A stretch of 64,000 nt of DNA from JAOUEA01 sp963790335 (GTDB taxonomy: Bacteria; Actinomycetota; UBA4738; HRBIN12): positions 248,001-312,000 of the forward strand of contig CAWBOB010000001.1 of the NCBI GenBank assembly GCA_963790335.1. Reading direction: 5' to 3'. This document shows positions 43,928 to 53,118 of this stretch, piece by piece. The notes under the pieces are model-generated. The model did not search any database. It saw only the letters and a program-made list of their open reading frames with translations, and was not told where the DNA came from. Within the stretch, counting starts at the first letter, position 1; every line of letters starts with the position of its first letter. The position numbers and the translations under genes are program-made.

Positions 43928-45186
43928 CGCCCGCCCTCCACGTCGCCCGCCATGCCGAGCGCGGCGGAGAGCGTCGTGCCCTCTCGCCAGGGATGCACCG
44001 AGGCGCCTGCGGCTCGCAGTCGCTGCCCGAGGCCGTCGATGTCGCGCTCGGACAGCGACGGCGAGCCGCCCTCGACCACCACGGGCACCGCGACCACGGT
44101 GGGGATGTGCCGCGCGAGCGACTCGACGGCCGGGGTGAGGTCGCCGGCGCCGTTGTCCTTCCACGTCGGGAAGACGAGCACGACCGTCTCGACGCCGCGG
44201 AGCGAGGACTCGAGGTTCGAGGCGAGCGCGGGGAAGGTGAGGATGCGGGGCGACGGTGCGAGGGTCGCGAGCCGCTGCAGCAACGCCTGCTCGTCCGCAC
44301 GGAGCAGCACGTGGTCATCGGCTCCGGTCTCGGGTCCATCGCCGGTCGCGGCGTCGGTCCCCGTCACGAGGCGCGCGCCGTGGCCGTGAGCCAACGCCGC
44401 CAGTGCGATCGACGCTGCCGCCGAGCACACGCGGTCGAGCGGTGTGAGACCGTGCTCGCCCCGCGACGGCACATCACGCGAGGCGTCGACCACGATCGCG
44501 AGCTTGCGTGTCTGCTCCTGCTCGAGCTCGCGTACCATCACGGCGCCGGTGCGCGCGGTCGACGCCCAATGCACGTGGCGCATGCTGTCACCGGGGCGGT
44601 ACTCACGGATCCCGAAGAACTCCGGGCCGTGCCCTCGCCGGGGGACCGCGTGCATGGCCCGCTCGGTCGTCGTGGCCGGTCGCACGAACGGCACCGCGCC
44701 GAGCGGCTCGACGACCGGCAGCACCAGCGTCGCCGGTGACTCGACGTGCACGGTCCGCCGGCGTTCCGCGACTCCGAACGGGGCGCTCGAGCGCACGATC
44801 ACCGGTTCGCTCTCGTGTACGCCGCGACGGCGCGCGACCCGCATGGTCGAGACCTCCACCCGCTCTCCCCCCACCACGGTTCCCACCCAGAGATCGGCGG
44901 CGTCGAGCAGCGGGTCGTGCACGAGCAGACCGCGACGCGAGCGTCGACGGGCACCGTGCACCGTCACGTCGACGAGCACCTCGTCGCCCTGGTGGACCTC
45001 GGCGGGGGCACGCCGCTCGACCACCACGCCGCGGGTCGAGCGTGCCGGCATCACGAGGCCGGCCAGCACCGTCCCGAGCATGATGGCGGCGAGCACGAAC
45101 AGCCACCCCGCCTGCACGTTGGTGCCGAGGAAGAAGAGCACGCCGGCCCCGACCAGCAGACCCATCGCCCGCTTGCGCAGGCGCAT
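43924..45186 (-). CDS. DUF58 domain-containing membrane protein
   Basis: A 420-residue protein with two N-terminal membrane helices (about 8-50) and a DUF58 region: EFFGIREYRPGDSMRHVHWASTARTGAVMVRELEQEQTRKLAIVVDASRD, whose end starts a von Willebrand factor A-like fold with the metal-binding DxS variant. DUF58 proteins pair with MoxR ATPases as the VWA-like client. The gene is four bases from MoxR and overlaps the transglutaminase by four bases. Confidence 0.9.
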   Translation of the reverse strand: MRLRKRAMGLLVGAGVLFFLGTNVQAGWLFVLAAIMLGTVLAGLVMPARSTRGVVVERRAPAEVHQGDEVLVDVTVHGARRRSRRGLLVHDPLLDAADLWVGTVVGGERVEVSTMRVARRRGVHESEPVIVRSSAPFGVAERRRTVHVESPATLVLPVVEPLGAVPFVRPATTTERAMHAVPRRGHGPEFFGIREYRPGDSMRHVHWASTARTGAVMVRELEQEQTRKLAIVVDASRDVPSRGEHGLTPLDRVCSAAASIALAALAHGHGARLVTGTDAATGDGPETGADDHVLLRADEQALLQRLATLAPSPRILTFPALASNLESSLRGVETVVLVFPTWKDNGAGDLTPAVESLARHIPTVVAVPVVVEGGSPSLSERDIDGLGQRLRAAGASVHPWREGTTLSAALGMAGDVEGGR

Positions 45187-45189
45187 CCG

Positions 45190-46194
45190 TCAGCCTCGTG
45201 CCCGGCCGGGCTCGCGCGCAGCGGCCGAGTGCAGCGGCACCGGAGTCTCGTCGACGACGCGACCCACGATGCGGCGCCCGACCTCGGCGCCGGCGCGGGC
45301 CTGCCTCGCCACGATGCGATGGGCGAGCGCCGGCATCGCCAGCGCCTTCACGTCGTCGGGAAGCACGTGGTCACGCGAGCGCGTGGCGGCGCGGGCCTGG
45401 GCGCACCGGGTCAGCGAGACCGTCGATCGAGGGGACGCTCCCAGTGCGGCTTCCGGCGCCTCGCGCGTGGCCGCCACGAGCGCCACCACGTACTCCAGGA
45501 TCGTGTCGTCGACGTGCACCGAGCGAACGGCGCGCTGCGCCGCGAGCACGTCGACGGGTGTGAGGACGGGTGCGAGGTCGAGCATCGGATGCTCGAGCAG
45601 CTGGCGTCGCACGATGTCACCTGCGGTGGCGCCCTCGGGGTAGGTCACCTGCACCGTCATCGCGAACCGGTCGAGCTGACCTTCGGGCAGCGGATACGTG
45701 CCGTGGTGCTCGACCGGATTCTCGGTCGCGATCACCACGTAGGGTGCTGGCAGCGGGTAGGTCGTGCCCTCGACCGTGACCTGGCGCTCTTCCATCGGCT
45801 CGAGCAGGGCCGATTGCGTTCGAGGCGTCGTTCGGTTGATCTCGTCGACCAACACCACGTTGGCGAACACCGGCCCGGGCACGAAGCGGAACGCACCGTG
45901 CTGTTGGTCGTAGACGCTGATGCCGGTCAGATCGCTCGGCAGCAGGTCGGGCGTGGCTTGGATGCGGCTGAACTCCCCTCCGATCGAGCGGGCGAGCGCG
46001 CGGGCGAGCGTGGTCTTGCCGACGCCCGGCACACCCTCGAGGAGCAGGTTGCCGTCGGCGAGCAAGCAGATCGCTGCGGTTTCCACGGCCTCCGTGTTGC
46101 CGGCGATCACGAGCTCGACGTTGTCGACGAGGCGTCGGAAGACATCGCTCGCGTCAGCCGTCGCCGGCGATGCGGGCGAAGGGTCGATCATCAT
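45190..46194 (-). CDS. MoxR family AAA+ ATPase
   Basis: A 334-residue AAA+ protein. Walker A is LEGVPGVGKTTLARAL, Walker B NVVLVDEINRTTPRTQSALLEPMEE, sensor 1 is in VIATENPVEHHGTYPLPEGQLDRFAM with the arginine finger. Lid helices follow. MoxR ATPases work as chaperones for assembly or metal insertion of VWA-linked complexes; the neighbours DUF58 and transglutaminase are its usual partners. The start MMIDPSPA at 46194 precedes a short disordered tail. Confidence 0.92.
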   Translation of the reverse strand: MMIDPSPASPATADASDVFRRLVDNVELVIAGNTEAVETAAICLLADGNLLLEGVPGVGKTTLARALARSIGGEFSRIQATPDLLPSDLTGISVYDQQHGAFRFVPGPVFANVVLVDEINRTTPRTQSALLEPMEERQVTVEGTTYPLPAPYVVIATENPVEHHGTYPLPEGQLDRFAMTVQVTYPEGATAGDIVRRQLLEHPMLDLAPVLTPVDVLAAQRAVRSVHVDDTILEYVVALVAATREAPEAALGASPRSTVSLTRCAQARAATRSRDHVLPDDVKALAMPALAHRIVARQARAGAEVGRRIVGRVVDETPVPLHSAAAREPGRARG

Positions 46195-46227
46195 GGAGGC
46201 TTCGACCGGGCGCGCGGCGCGCTTGAG

Positions 46228-47268
46228 CTATCCGCTGCCGGCACGACGCGCCGCGAGGGCGCTCAGCGCTTCCATGATCACCCGGTGCGCGAGGATCGCG
46301 GTGACCTCCGCGTGATCGTACGGGGGCGAGACCTCCACCACGTCCATGCCGACCAGGTCGACCTGTCCCACGATCTGGCGCACGGCTCGCAGCAGCTCGC
46401 GCGCGAGCATGCCACCCGATTCCGGCGTGCCCGTTCCCGGCGCCATGCCCGGATCGACGACGTCGATGTCGACCGACAGGTAGATGCAGTCGGGGCCGTC
46501 GAGCGCCTCGGCGATGGCGTCGGCGATCACCGCCTCGGCTCCCCGGTCCTCGATCTCGACCATCGTGTGCCAGCGGAACCCCTGCTCGCGCATCCACCCG
46601 AAGGTGTCGACGTCGGGCCAGTACCCCCGCAGCCCGACCTGTACGAAGTTCGGGCCGGCGATCCACCCTTCCTCGATGAGCCGCCGCATCGGCTGTCCAT
46701 GGGCGTACAGGTTCCCCCACTGATCCGCCCCGGTGTCGGCATGCGCGTCGAAGTGCACGACCCCGACCGTGCGCGGCCAGAGGTGGCGGGCGACCGCCGC
46801 CGCGCTGGGATAGGTGACCGAGTGATCGCCGCCCAGCACGATCGGGATCGGTCCGGCCCGCGCCACGCTGAAGACCTTCTCGTGGATCACCCGCAGCGCC
46901 CGCTCGGGGCGCGTCGGCACGATCGGCGCATCGCCCGTGTCGACGACCCGCAGGTCCGCGTACGGCTCCACGTCGAGCTGGATCGACCAGGCGGAGTCAC
47001 TGCTCCAGGCCGTCGGGGCCATGCGGATCGCCCTCGGTCCGAACCGCGCGCCCGGTCTCGACGAGACGCCCTCGTCGAACGGCGCTCCGACGATCGCCAC
47101 GTCGGCGCGTGCCGACCTCAGCGCATCGTCGTCGGTCGCCCATGGAAGCTTCTCGAACGAGCCCCGCCAGTCCGAGTAGTAGGGCAGGTCGGTCGTCGCG
47201 TACTCGGCGATCTCGTCGTCGCCGCGCAGCTCCGAGTGCTCGAGCCGGAAGTCGGGTGCATCGGTCAT
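46228..47268 (-). CDS. Agmatinase/ureohydrolase family protein
   Basis: A 346-residue protein with the full manganese site of the arginase fold: VLGGDHSVTYPSA, VHFDAHADTG and YLSVDIDVVDPGMAPGTGTPESGG. Members hydrolyse agmatine, guanidinobutyrate, proclavaminate or formiminoglutamate, releasing urea or formamide. The specific substrate is not clear. ATG 47268 is preferred over 47286, giving MTDAPDFR. It stands 33 bases from the MoxR gene. With the PuuD-like and ligase genes elsewhere in the window it hints at guanidine or polyamine turnover, but no direct link is visible. Confidence 0.88.
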   Translation of the reverse strand: MTDAPDFRLEHSELRGDDEIAEYATTDLPYYSDWRGSFEKLPWATDDDALRSARADVAIVGAPFDEGVSSRPGARFGPRAIRMAPTAWSSDSAWSIQLDVEPYADLRVVDTGDAPIVPTRPERALRVIHEKVFSVARAGPIPIVLGGDHSVTYPSAAAVARHLWPRTVGVVHFDAHADTGADQWGNLYAHGQPMRRLIEEGWIAGPNFVQVGLRGYWPDVDTFGWMREQGFRWHTMVEIEDRGAEAVIADAIAEALDGPDCIYLSVDIDVVDPGMAPGTGTPESGGMLARELLRAVRQIVGQVDLVGMDVVEVSPPYDHAEVTAILAHRVIMEALSALAARRAGSG

Positions 47269-47353
47269 CGGCGAAGCTTCCCACACACGATCGTCATACA
47301 GCTCGACCCAACGGTCGTATCGCGAGGGGCGGAACGCGGACTAGGCTTTCGAC

Positions 47354-48289
47354 GTGGAACCCGTCTCCCGCGGTGTCCGATGGCGCCGCCTGCTGCTCAT
47401 CATGCTCTCGATCACCCTGCCGTGGCTGTGGTTCGTGGTTCGTGACATGGGCGGCGCGGCCGACACGGTGGCTGTCGGGTTGCCGATCGTCGGTGTGGCG
47501 TCGGTGCTGTCCGGCGCGACCGCCGCCGCTCTCACACGCCGACTGTGGCCGCTCGCGGCCGGCGTCACGATCCTCGCTGTCTGCGTCGTCGCCGTGGTCG
47601 CACCGAGGCTGCCGAGAGACTTGCCGGCGCCCGACCCTGCCATCCGGGTCGCGGTGGCCAACGTCTGGGACGAGAATCCGACGCCCGAAGCCGTACCGGA
47701 CTCCCTGCTCGAGCGAGCAGCCGACGTACTCGTTGCGATCGAGATGCCCGGCCAAGCGTTCTACGAAGCGATGAGCTCGAGGGCTGCCGCGAGCGGATTG
47801 GACGCCACCTGGGAACAGGGCCGGCAGGCGGTGTGGTCACGCTTCCCGCTGCAGGTGCTCGATGAGCTCGGGCTACCCAAGACGCGGGTCATGCGGGTCG
47901 GCGTGGACGTGCCGGATTCGCCCTTCGTGCTGTACGTCGTGCACGGGCTGAACCCCTTTCGCGAGGCGAGCTTCGCGGATCAGCTCGCGTTCACCGAAGC
48001 GCTCCTCGCCGCCGTCGACAGCGAGCAGCGGCCGGTCGTGGTGGCCGGCGACTTCAACACCAGCGACCGGGTCACGAGCTACCGGAAGCTGGATACGGCC
48101 CTTACCGACGCCATGCTCGCCGGCGCGCCGGGCGCCACGACGTACCTCTGGGGCTGGTGGCCGGCGCTCATGCTGCGCATCGACCACGTCTTCGTGACGC
48201 CGTCGTGGTGCGCGACGGACCCTCGCACCTTCACCGCTGCGGGCTCGGACCATCTGGGCGTCGATGTCGCCGTTGGACCCTGCACCTGA
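47354..48289 (+). CDS. Membrane-bound endonuclease/exonuclease/phosphatase family protein
   Basis: A 311-residue protein with three N-terminal transmembrane helices (about 12-85) and an extracytoplasmic EEP domain. VVVAGDFNTSDRV, MLRIDHVFVTP and AAGSDHLGVDVAV are the catalytic Asp-Asn, Asp-His and Ser-Asp-His motifs; the first metal-site Glu is in LVAIEM. The same membrane-plus-EEP build occurs in many actinobacteria and is thought to hydrolyse phosphodiesters outside the membrane. GTG start at 47354. A strong hairpin follows the stop. Confidence 0.82.
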   Translation: MEPVSRGVRWRRLLLIMLSITLPWLWFVVRDMGGAADTVAVGLPIVGVASVLSGATAAALTRRLWPLAAGVTILAVCVVAVVAPRLPRDLPAPDPAIRVAVANVWDENPTPEAVPDSLLERAADVLVAIEMPGQAFYEAMSSRAAASGLDATWEQGRQAVWSRFPLQVLDELGLPKTRVMRVGVDVPDSPFVLYVVHGLNPFREASFADQLAFTEALLAAVDSEQRPVVVAGDFNTSDRVTSYRKLDTALTDAMLAGAPGATTYLWGWWPALMLRIDHVFVTPSWCATDPRTFTAAGSDHLGVDVAVGPCT

Positions 48290-48315
48290 GAGGGCCGGGG
48301 CTACCCGGCCCTCTC
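48288..48315. terminator. Perfect 12-bp hairpin between convergent genes
   Basis: Arms GAGAGGGCCGGG and CCCGGCCCTCTC are exact complements around GCTA. The hairpin overlaps the final base of the EEP stop region and is located between two converging genes, so it is likely a bidirectional transcription terminator. No T run follows, as is common in GC-rich actinobacteria. Confidence 0.75.
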
Positions 48316-48358
48316 GGCGCGCAGCACTCGAGCACGGCGTGATCCCTGCCGGATCCGC

Positions 48359-49300
48359 CTAGCCGATGCCGGCCGACGAGAGGTACTCGGCGGCCACGTC
48401 CGCGACGTCGCGCTTGTCGTTGAGGACCTGCCCGACCATGTCACGCATGTTGTCGTCGGTGAGCGTGGTCGTGACGCTGTCGAGGAGCGCTCCGAGTTCC
48501 TCGCTCGCGACCTCCTCGCGCACGACCGGGATGAAGTTGCCGTTGGCTTGCAGGTTCTCGCTGTCGGTGAGCACGACGTAGCCCTTGTCGACGATGGTCG
48601 GGTCGAGTGAGAAGAGCTCTCCCACGTCGACCGCGCCGCTGTCGACGGCGGCGACCGTCTTCGGCCCTCCGAAGTCGAGTGGCTTGAACTCGCCGAACTC
48701 GATGCCGTAGGTCTCCTTCAGGCCGGGGATGCAGAAGTCGGAGTCCGGGCAGTCCGGCGGAGCACCGAGCGTCATCTCACCCGCCACGGCGGCCAGGCTG
48801 CTCATGTCGGTCAAGTCGTTCGCCTCGGCGGTCTCCGGCGTCACCACGAACACGTTCGTGCTGTTCGCCGGGGAGATCGCATAGGTCACGAGCCCTTCGG
48901 GTTCCAGGGCTGCGGCGAGCGCGTCCGCCACCGCCTGGGGATCCCCGTTGGTCGGAGCAGACTCGTCGTACAGGGGGAGATCGAACCCCGTGTACTCGGG
49001 TTTCAGGTCGATCTCGCCGGCGGCGAGCGCCTCGTTGCCGACCGCTCGGTCGGCGATGTCGAGCTCCCGTGTCACGGTGTAGCCGTCGGCCTCCAACACC
49101 TGGGCGTACATCTCAGCCACCAGCTGGTTCTCGGGGAACGCGCCCGAGACGCCGACGACGATCTCACCCTTCGGCTCGGCACTCGTTGGCTCGGTGCCGC
49201 CGGTGCCCGGGTCGTCCCCACCCGAGTCTCCGCACGCGGCCGCGACCAGCGACAGCGTCAGCAGACCCGCCCCGAGGACGATCATGCGGTGCTTCCGCAT
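48359..49300 (-). CDS. Quaternary-amine ABC transporter substrate-binding lipoprotein (OpuBC/ProX family)
   Basis: A 313-residue lipoprotein: signal peptide with lipobox LVAAAC (Cys at about 22), a Gly/Asp/Thr linker, and the OpuAC domain: IVVGVSGAFPENQLVAEMYAQVLEADGYTV, LKPEYTGFDLPLY and VVLTDSENLQANGNFIPVV. The OpuBC group binds glycine betaine, choline, carnitine or related compounds in an aromatic cage. ATG 49300 is chosen because it gives a standard n-region. It is the last gene of the transporter operon, the usual order for OpuC-type systems. It could supply a methylated amine precursor to the catabolic genes, or an osmolyte. Confidence 0.88.
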   Translation of the reverse strand: MRKHRMIVLGAGLLTLSLVAAACGDSGGDDPGTGGTEPTSAEPKGEIVVGVSGAFPENQLVAEMYAQVLEADGYTVTRELDIADRAVGNEALAAGEIDLKPEYTGFDLPLYDESAPTNGDPQAVADALAAALEPEGLVTYAISPANSTNVFVVTPETAEANDLTDMSSLAAVAGEMTLGAPPDCPDSDFCIPGLKETYGIEFGEFKPLDFGGPKTVAAVDSGAVDVGELFSLDPTIVDKGYVVLTDSENLQANGNFIPVVREEVASEELGALLDSVTTTLTDDNMRDMVGQVLNDKRDVADVAAEYLSSAGIG

Positions 49301-49422
49301 GGGTATCCCTCCATCCTGTCGTGGGGCGTCCATCCCCCGGTCGTGGACATGCGCACCGTATCAACGGCACGCTGGGAACCGCTACCCAGGGGTCCTCGGG
49401 TCCATGCGCACCAGGGGAAACG

Positions 49423-50178
49423 TTACGCAGGGAAGAAGTCGGGTGGGTGTCCCTCGACGGACGGCGGAGGAGGCAGGGCGCGCGACCCTCTCCGCAGACG
49501 GGGCGCCGTGACCCTCGTGAGCAGCGAGAACACGAGGTCCGTCAGCAGTGACAGGGCGGCGATGAGGATGGACCCGGCGACAACCTTGTCGTTCTCCCGG
49601 AGGGCGAAGCCATCGACGATGTAGCGCCCGAGGGCACCGCCGGCGATCAACGCGGCGAGCCCTGCCGTGGCCACGATCTGAACCGCCGCTAGCCTCAGCC
49701 CGGTCATGATGAGCGGCATCGCCATCGGGACCTCGAGTCGCGCGAGCACCTGACTGCCACTCATGCCCATGCCCCTCGCGGCCTCGACCGTATCGGGATC
49801 CACCTGCTGGATGCCCACGTACGTGTTGATGAGGATCACGGGGATGCCCAGCAGGGTGAGCGCCACGATCGTCGGCAGGAACCCGAAGGCGAGCTGTGTG
49901 GAATCGTCGGGCAGGAGCTTCAGGGTCAGCAGGAACGCGATCGAGAGCACGGCGAGGGAAGGGATCGATCGCCCCACGTTCGCGACCTGCACCGTCCAGA
50001 ACTGTCCGCGCCGCGTGTGCCCGATCCAGAGCCCGAGCGGGAGCGCGATCAACGTCGCGATCACGAGCGAGATCGCGGAGAGCTGCACGTGCTCCCACAC
50101 CCGAGCAGGGATGCCGTCGACCCCCGACCAGTTGGCGGCATCGACGAGCCACTGCAGGCCCTCGAGCAGTCCCCTCAT
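49423..50178 (-). CDS. Quaternary-amine ABC transporter permease
   Basis: A 251-residue inner-membrane protein with about six helices. AARGMGMSGSQVLARLEVPMAMPLIMTGLRLAAVQIVATA is the EAA loop that couples to the ATPase, characteristic of OpuCB/OpuCD permeases. ATG 50178 overlaps the upstream permease stop (ATGA). The tail is Pro/Arg-rich. The 121-base gap to the lipoprotein gene has no evident gene or terminator. Confidence 0.87.
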   Translation of the reverse strand: MRGLLEGLQWLVDAANWSGVDGIPARVWEHVQLSAISLVIATLIALPLGLWIGHTRRGQFWTVQVANVGRSIPSLAVLSIAFLLTLKLLPDDSTQLAFGFLPTIVALTLLGIPVILINTYVGIQQVDPDTVEAARGMGMSGSQVLARLEVPMAMPLIMTGLRLAAVQIVATAGLAALIAGGALGRYIVDGFALRENDKVVAGSILIAALSLLTDLVFSLLTRVTAPRLRRGSRALPPPPSVEGHPPDFFPA

Positions 50179-50885
50179 GTCGCGACCGCCCGAACACCCG
50201 CGCTCTTGGCCCACGGTGTGATCAGCCTCTGGATCGCGAGCAGCAGGATATCGGCGCCGAACGCCAGCACGACCGAGAGCACCACGCCGACCAGTAGCGG
50301 CGTCCAGAAGAACGAGTTGAGGCCCTCGAGGATGAATTGTCCGAACCCACCACGCCCGATCAGCGAAGCGATCGTGATCAACGCGATCGCGCTCACGGTG
50401 GCGATGCGAAGTCCGGCGATGATCACAGGCATCGCGAGCGGCACCTCGACGCGCCAGAGCAGCTGCCGCCGTGACAGCCCCATGCCGAGCGCGGCTTCCT
50501 TCACATCGGGCTCGACAGCATCGAGCCCCGCCAGCGTGTTACGGAACAGGATCAGCAGGCTGTAGGCGATCAACGGGATGGCGACCGTCGTGAGCGAGAG
50601 GCCGGTGATCGGAAGGAGCAGGAAGATGAACGCGAACCCCGGGATCGTGTAGAGCACACCCGACACCGATGTGATCGGCGAGATCGACCATCGATGGCGC
50701 GACGCATACACCGCCGCCGGGAAGGCGATGAGGAACCCGATCACTACCGTGACCACGGTGAGATAGACGTGCTGCAGTCCGCGGCTCGCGATCTCGTCGG
50801 TGTGGTCGGAGATCCAGACCCAGCGGATCAACGGTTCGGTGTCACCCTGTGCGAGGAAGCCGGCTGCGGCCTGCAACACCCTCAC
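50175..50885 (-). CDS. Quaternary-amine ABC transporter permease (first)
   Basis: A 236-residue permease with about five to six helices and the EAA loop EAALGMGLSRRQLLWRVEVPLAMPVIIAGLRIATVSAIALITIASLIG. It is a paralog of the next permease. The GTG at 50885 overlaps the ATPase stop (GTGA); no better start lies downstream of that point without losing the first helix. The two permeases probably form the heterodimeric membrane channel of an OpuC/ProWX-like importer. Confidence 0.87.
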   Translation of the reverse strand: MRVLQAAAGFLAQGDTEPLIRWVWISDHTDEIASRGLQHVYLTVVTVVIGFLIAFPAAVYASRHRWSISPITSVSGVLYTIPGFAFIFLLLPITGLSLTTVAIPLIAYSLLILFRNTLAGLDAVEPDVKEAALGMGLSRRQLLWRVEVPLAMPVIIAGLRIATVSAIALITIASLIGRGGFGQFILEGLNSFFWTPLLVGVVLSVVLAFGADILLLAIQRLITPWAKSAGVRAVAT

Positions 50886-51982
50886 GCGACGATCTCCTTC
50901 GAGATGCGTTCGAGCGACAGGACGCCCCTGTACCGCTGGCCTTCGCTGACGACGACCGCGACCGCGGTTCGGGAGGTGACGATCGAATCGAGCGCCTGCC
51001 GCAGCGAGTCGCCCGCCGTGACATAAGCGCTGAACGGCTTCGGGGTCGCGTCGCCTGCATCCGTGCACCCATCGAGCGCGACGGTGTCGATCCACCCCAG
51101 CAGCTCGCCGTCGTCGACCACGCTCACCCAGCCGAAACCACCCGCGTCGATCGCCCGCCGGGCCTCCTCGGCACTCGCCTCAGGCGCGACCACCGGGCCG
51201 TCGTCCACGTCGATGTCGCCGACCTTGATGAGGGCGAGACGCTTCAGACCTCGTTCCGCGCCCACGAAGTCGCGGACGAAGTCGTTCGCCGGCTCGCGCA
51301 GCACGGTCTCGGGTGGCGCGAACTGCTCGAGCACACCGCCGACGTTCAAGATCGCCATGCGGTCGCTGAGCTTGATCGCCTCGTCGACGTCGTGGGTGAC
51401 GAACACGATCGTCTTCCGCAGCCTGGCCTTGATGTCGAGGAACTGATCCTGCAGGCGCGCGCGCACGATGGGGTCGACCGCGGCGAAGGGCTCGTCCATG
51501 AGCATCACCGGTGGGTCGGCGGCGAGCGCGCGGGCGACACCGACCCGTTGCCGCTGCCCGCCGCTCAGCTCCGCGGGGTAGCGATCGAGCAACTCGGGGT
51601 CGAGGTCGAAGATCCCGAGCAGCTCGTCGATGCGGGCGCCGACGCGGCCGTCGTCCCAGCCGAGCAGGTGCGGCACCGTGGCGATGTTCTGGCGGATGGT
51701 GCGATGCGGCAACAGGCCCGTGTGCTGGATCACGTAGCCGATGCCTCGGCGCAACTGCACCGGATCCTGGTCGAGCACGTTCGTGCCGTCGAGCACGATA
51801 CGGCCACCCGTCGGCTCGATCAGACGGTTGATCATCTTGAGGGTCGTGGTCTTGCCGCATCCCGAAGGCCCGACGAGCGCCACCGTCTCGCCCTCGTCGA
51901 CGTCGAGCGAGAGGTCACCGACGGCGGGCGTGGTGGCGCCCGCGTAGCGCTTCTCGACATCCTGGAGCGAGATCATCGCCAT
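50882..51982 (-). CDS. Quaternary-amine ABC transporter ATPase with CBS domains
   Basis: A 366-residue ATPase. ALVGPSGCGKTTTLKM is Walker A, LSGGQRQRVGVARALAADPPVMLMDEPFAAVD the signature and Walker B, FVTHDVDEAIKLSDRM the His switch. A C-terminal CBS pair (about 245-362) is like that of OpuCA/OpuAA, which senses ionic strength or nucleotides. ATG 51982 or 51976 are both possible; the first keeps MAMISLQ. It is the first gene of a four-gene operon (ATPase, permease, permease, lipoprotein). Confidence 0.9.
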   Translation of the reverse strand: MAMISLQDVEKRYAGATTPAVGDLSLDVDEGETVALVGPSGCGKTTTLKMINRLIEPTGGRIVLDGTNVLDQDPVQLRRGIGYVIQHTGLLPHRTIRQNIATVPHLLGWDDGRVGARIDELLGIFDLDPELLDRYPAELSGGQRQRVGVARALAADPPVMLMDEPFAAVDPIVRARLQDQFLDIKARLRKTIVFVTHDVDEAIKLSDRMAILNVGGVLEQFAPPETVLREPANDFVRDFVGAERGLKRLALIKVGDIDVDDGPVVAPEASAEEARRAIDAGGFGWVSVVDDGELLGWIDTVALDGCTDAGDATPKPFSAYVTAGDSLRQALDSIVTSRTAVAVVVSEGQRYRGVLSLERISKEIVA

Positions 51983-52022
51983 CTCGGGGGCCCGACCTCT
52001 CCGCCGACGGGAAGGTCGCATC

Positions 52023-52640
52023 CTAGTGCAGCCGTTCCCCGACGGGCACCTCGAAGGCGAGCGTGTTACCCGGCGGCGGAAGCGGACACGACCAGCTCGG
52101 ATCGTAGGAGCACGACGGCTGGTAGGCGAAGTTGAAGTCGAGCACCACGCGTCCGTCGTCGGTACCGAGGTCGGCACCCTTGGCCGTGTCGAGCAGGTAG
52201 CGGCCGCCGCCGTACGTGGTGTCGCCGCTCGTCGCATCTCGGAACGCGAGGTAGATGCCCCCGCCGTACTGGTCGAGCCAGAACACGTCGAGCGCCGCCT
52301 CGTTCCCGAACAGTGCGAAGTGCGCCCGAGCGAAGCAGAGCATGCGGGTCGCGCGCCCGTCGCTCGTTCCCACCTCGACCGCGTCGCCGGCACGCTGCTC
52401 CAGGTCGGCGAGCACCCGGGCATCGGGGTCGTACGGGAAGGTGAACGGGCCGACGTAGGCGGCGCGATCCATCGCTCGGATCGGCGACTGTGGATGCGAT
52501 CGGAACATGCGACGTCGCGTCTCACACCACCGCCTCCATGCGCGCGCTCCGTCGCCGTCACCCCTGATCGAGCTGTAGAGCTCCGCGATGTCGCGGCGCC
52601 AACCGGCGAGCGACACGATCGCTTCGATCGTCGTTTCCAT
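52023..52640 (-). CDS. DUF1684 family protein
   Basis: A 205-residue protein with all DUF1684 hallmarks: RRMFRSHPQSPI near the start, FTFPYDPDAR, FRDATSGDTTYGGGRYLLD and LDFNFAYQPSCSYDPSWSCPLPPPGNTL near the end. The family is common in actinobacteria; the function is unknown. The short beta-rich build and conserved Cys-Pro segment suggest a ligand- or metal-binding role. It is 40 bases upstream of the transporter ATPase on the same strand and may be co-transcribed with it. Confidence 0.88.
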   Translation of the reverse strand: METTIEAIVSLAGWRRDIAELYSSIRGDGDGARAWRRWCETRRRMFRSHPQSPIRAMDRAAYVGPFTFPYDPDARVLADLEQRAGDAVEVGTSDGRATRMLCFARAHFALFGNEAALDVFWLDQYGGGIYLAFRDATSGDTTYGGGRYLLDTAKGADLGTDDGRVVLDFNFAYQPSCSYDPSWSCPLPPPGNTLAFEVPVGERLH

Positions 52641-52687
52641 CAGACGAGGCTACGCTCGGGAGCCTCCAACCGCGAAGGGGGACGTCT

Positions 52688-53107
52688 GTGGGCATCGCGC
52701 ATGACGATCACACGGTGTTCCCGACGAGCAACATGGAGCTCACGCACATCCTCGTCGTGTCAGATCTGGACCGTTCCCGTGCGTGGTACCGCGACGTGCT
52801 CGGCGCGGAGCTGTTCCGCGAGTACGGAGGAACGTCGGCCGTCTTCACGTTCGGCGCAGCGTGGCTGCTCCTGGTCACCGCAGGAGAACCCACCGAGGAC
52901 AAGCCCGGCGTCACGTTCGCTCCGCCGCCCGACCCCGACACGGTCGGACACGCGATGACCATCCGCGTGCCGGATTGCCGACGCGCCTACGAGACGCTCC
53001 GCTCGAGGGGAGCCGAGTTCCTCACGCCGCCGTTCGACCGGGGTGCCGAGGTGCGGTGCTTCTTCCGCGACCCGGACGGGCACCTGTTCGAGATCAGCCA
53101 GGCGTAG
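52688..53107 (+). CDS. VOC-fold (glyoxalase/bleomycin-resistance-like) protein
   Basis: A 139-residue single-chain VOC protein: LTHILVVSDLDRSRAWYRDVLGAELFREYGG begins module one, and FFRDPDGHLFEISQ ends module two with the typical metal Glu. HILV offers the first His. GTG 52688 (with AAGGGGGA before it) or ATG 52733 are possible starts. It is divergent from DUF1684 and convergent with the FAD gene 11 bases on. Likely a metal-dependent lyase, isomerase or dioxygenase of unknown substrate. Confidence 0.78.
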   Translation: MGIAHDDHTVFPTSNMELTHILVVSDLDRSRAWYRDVLGAELFREYGGTSAVFTFGAAWLLLVTAGEPTEDKPGVTFAPPPDPDTVGHAMTIRVPDCRRAYETLRSRGAEFLTPPFDRGAEVRCFFRDPDGHLFEISQA

Positions 53108-53118
53108 CGGCGGCGGAG

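Noticed and set aside
44746..47445. Plus-strand open frame of 899 codons across DUF58, MoxR and agmatinase genes
   Set aside because: Antisense shadow; the minus-strand proteins have intact Walker and metal motifs.
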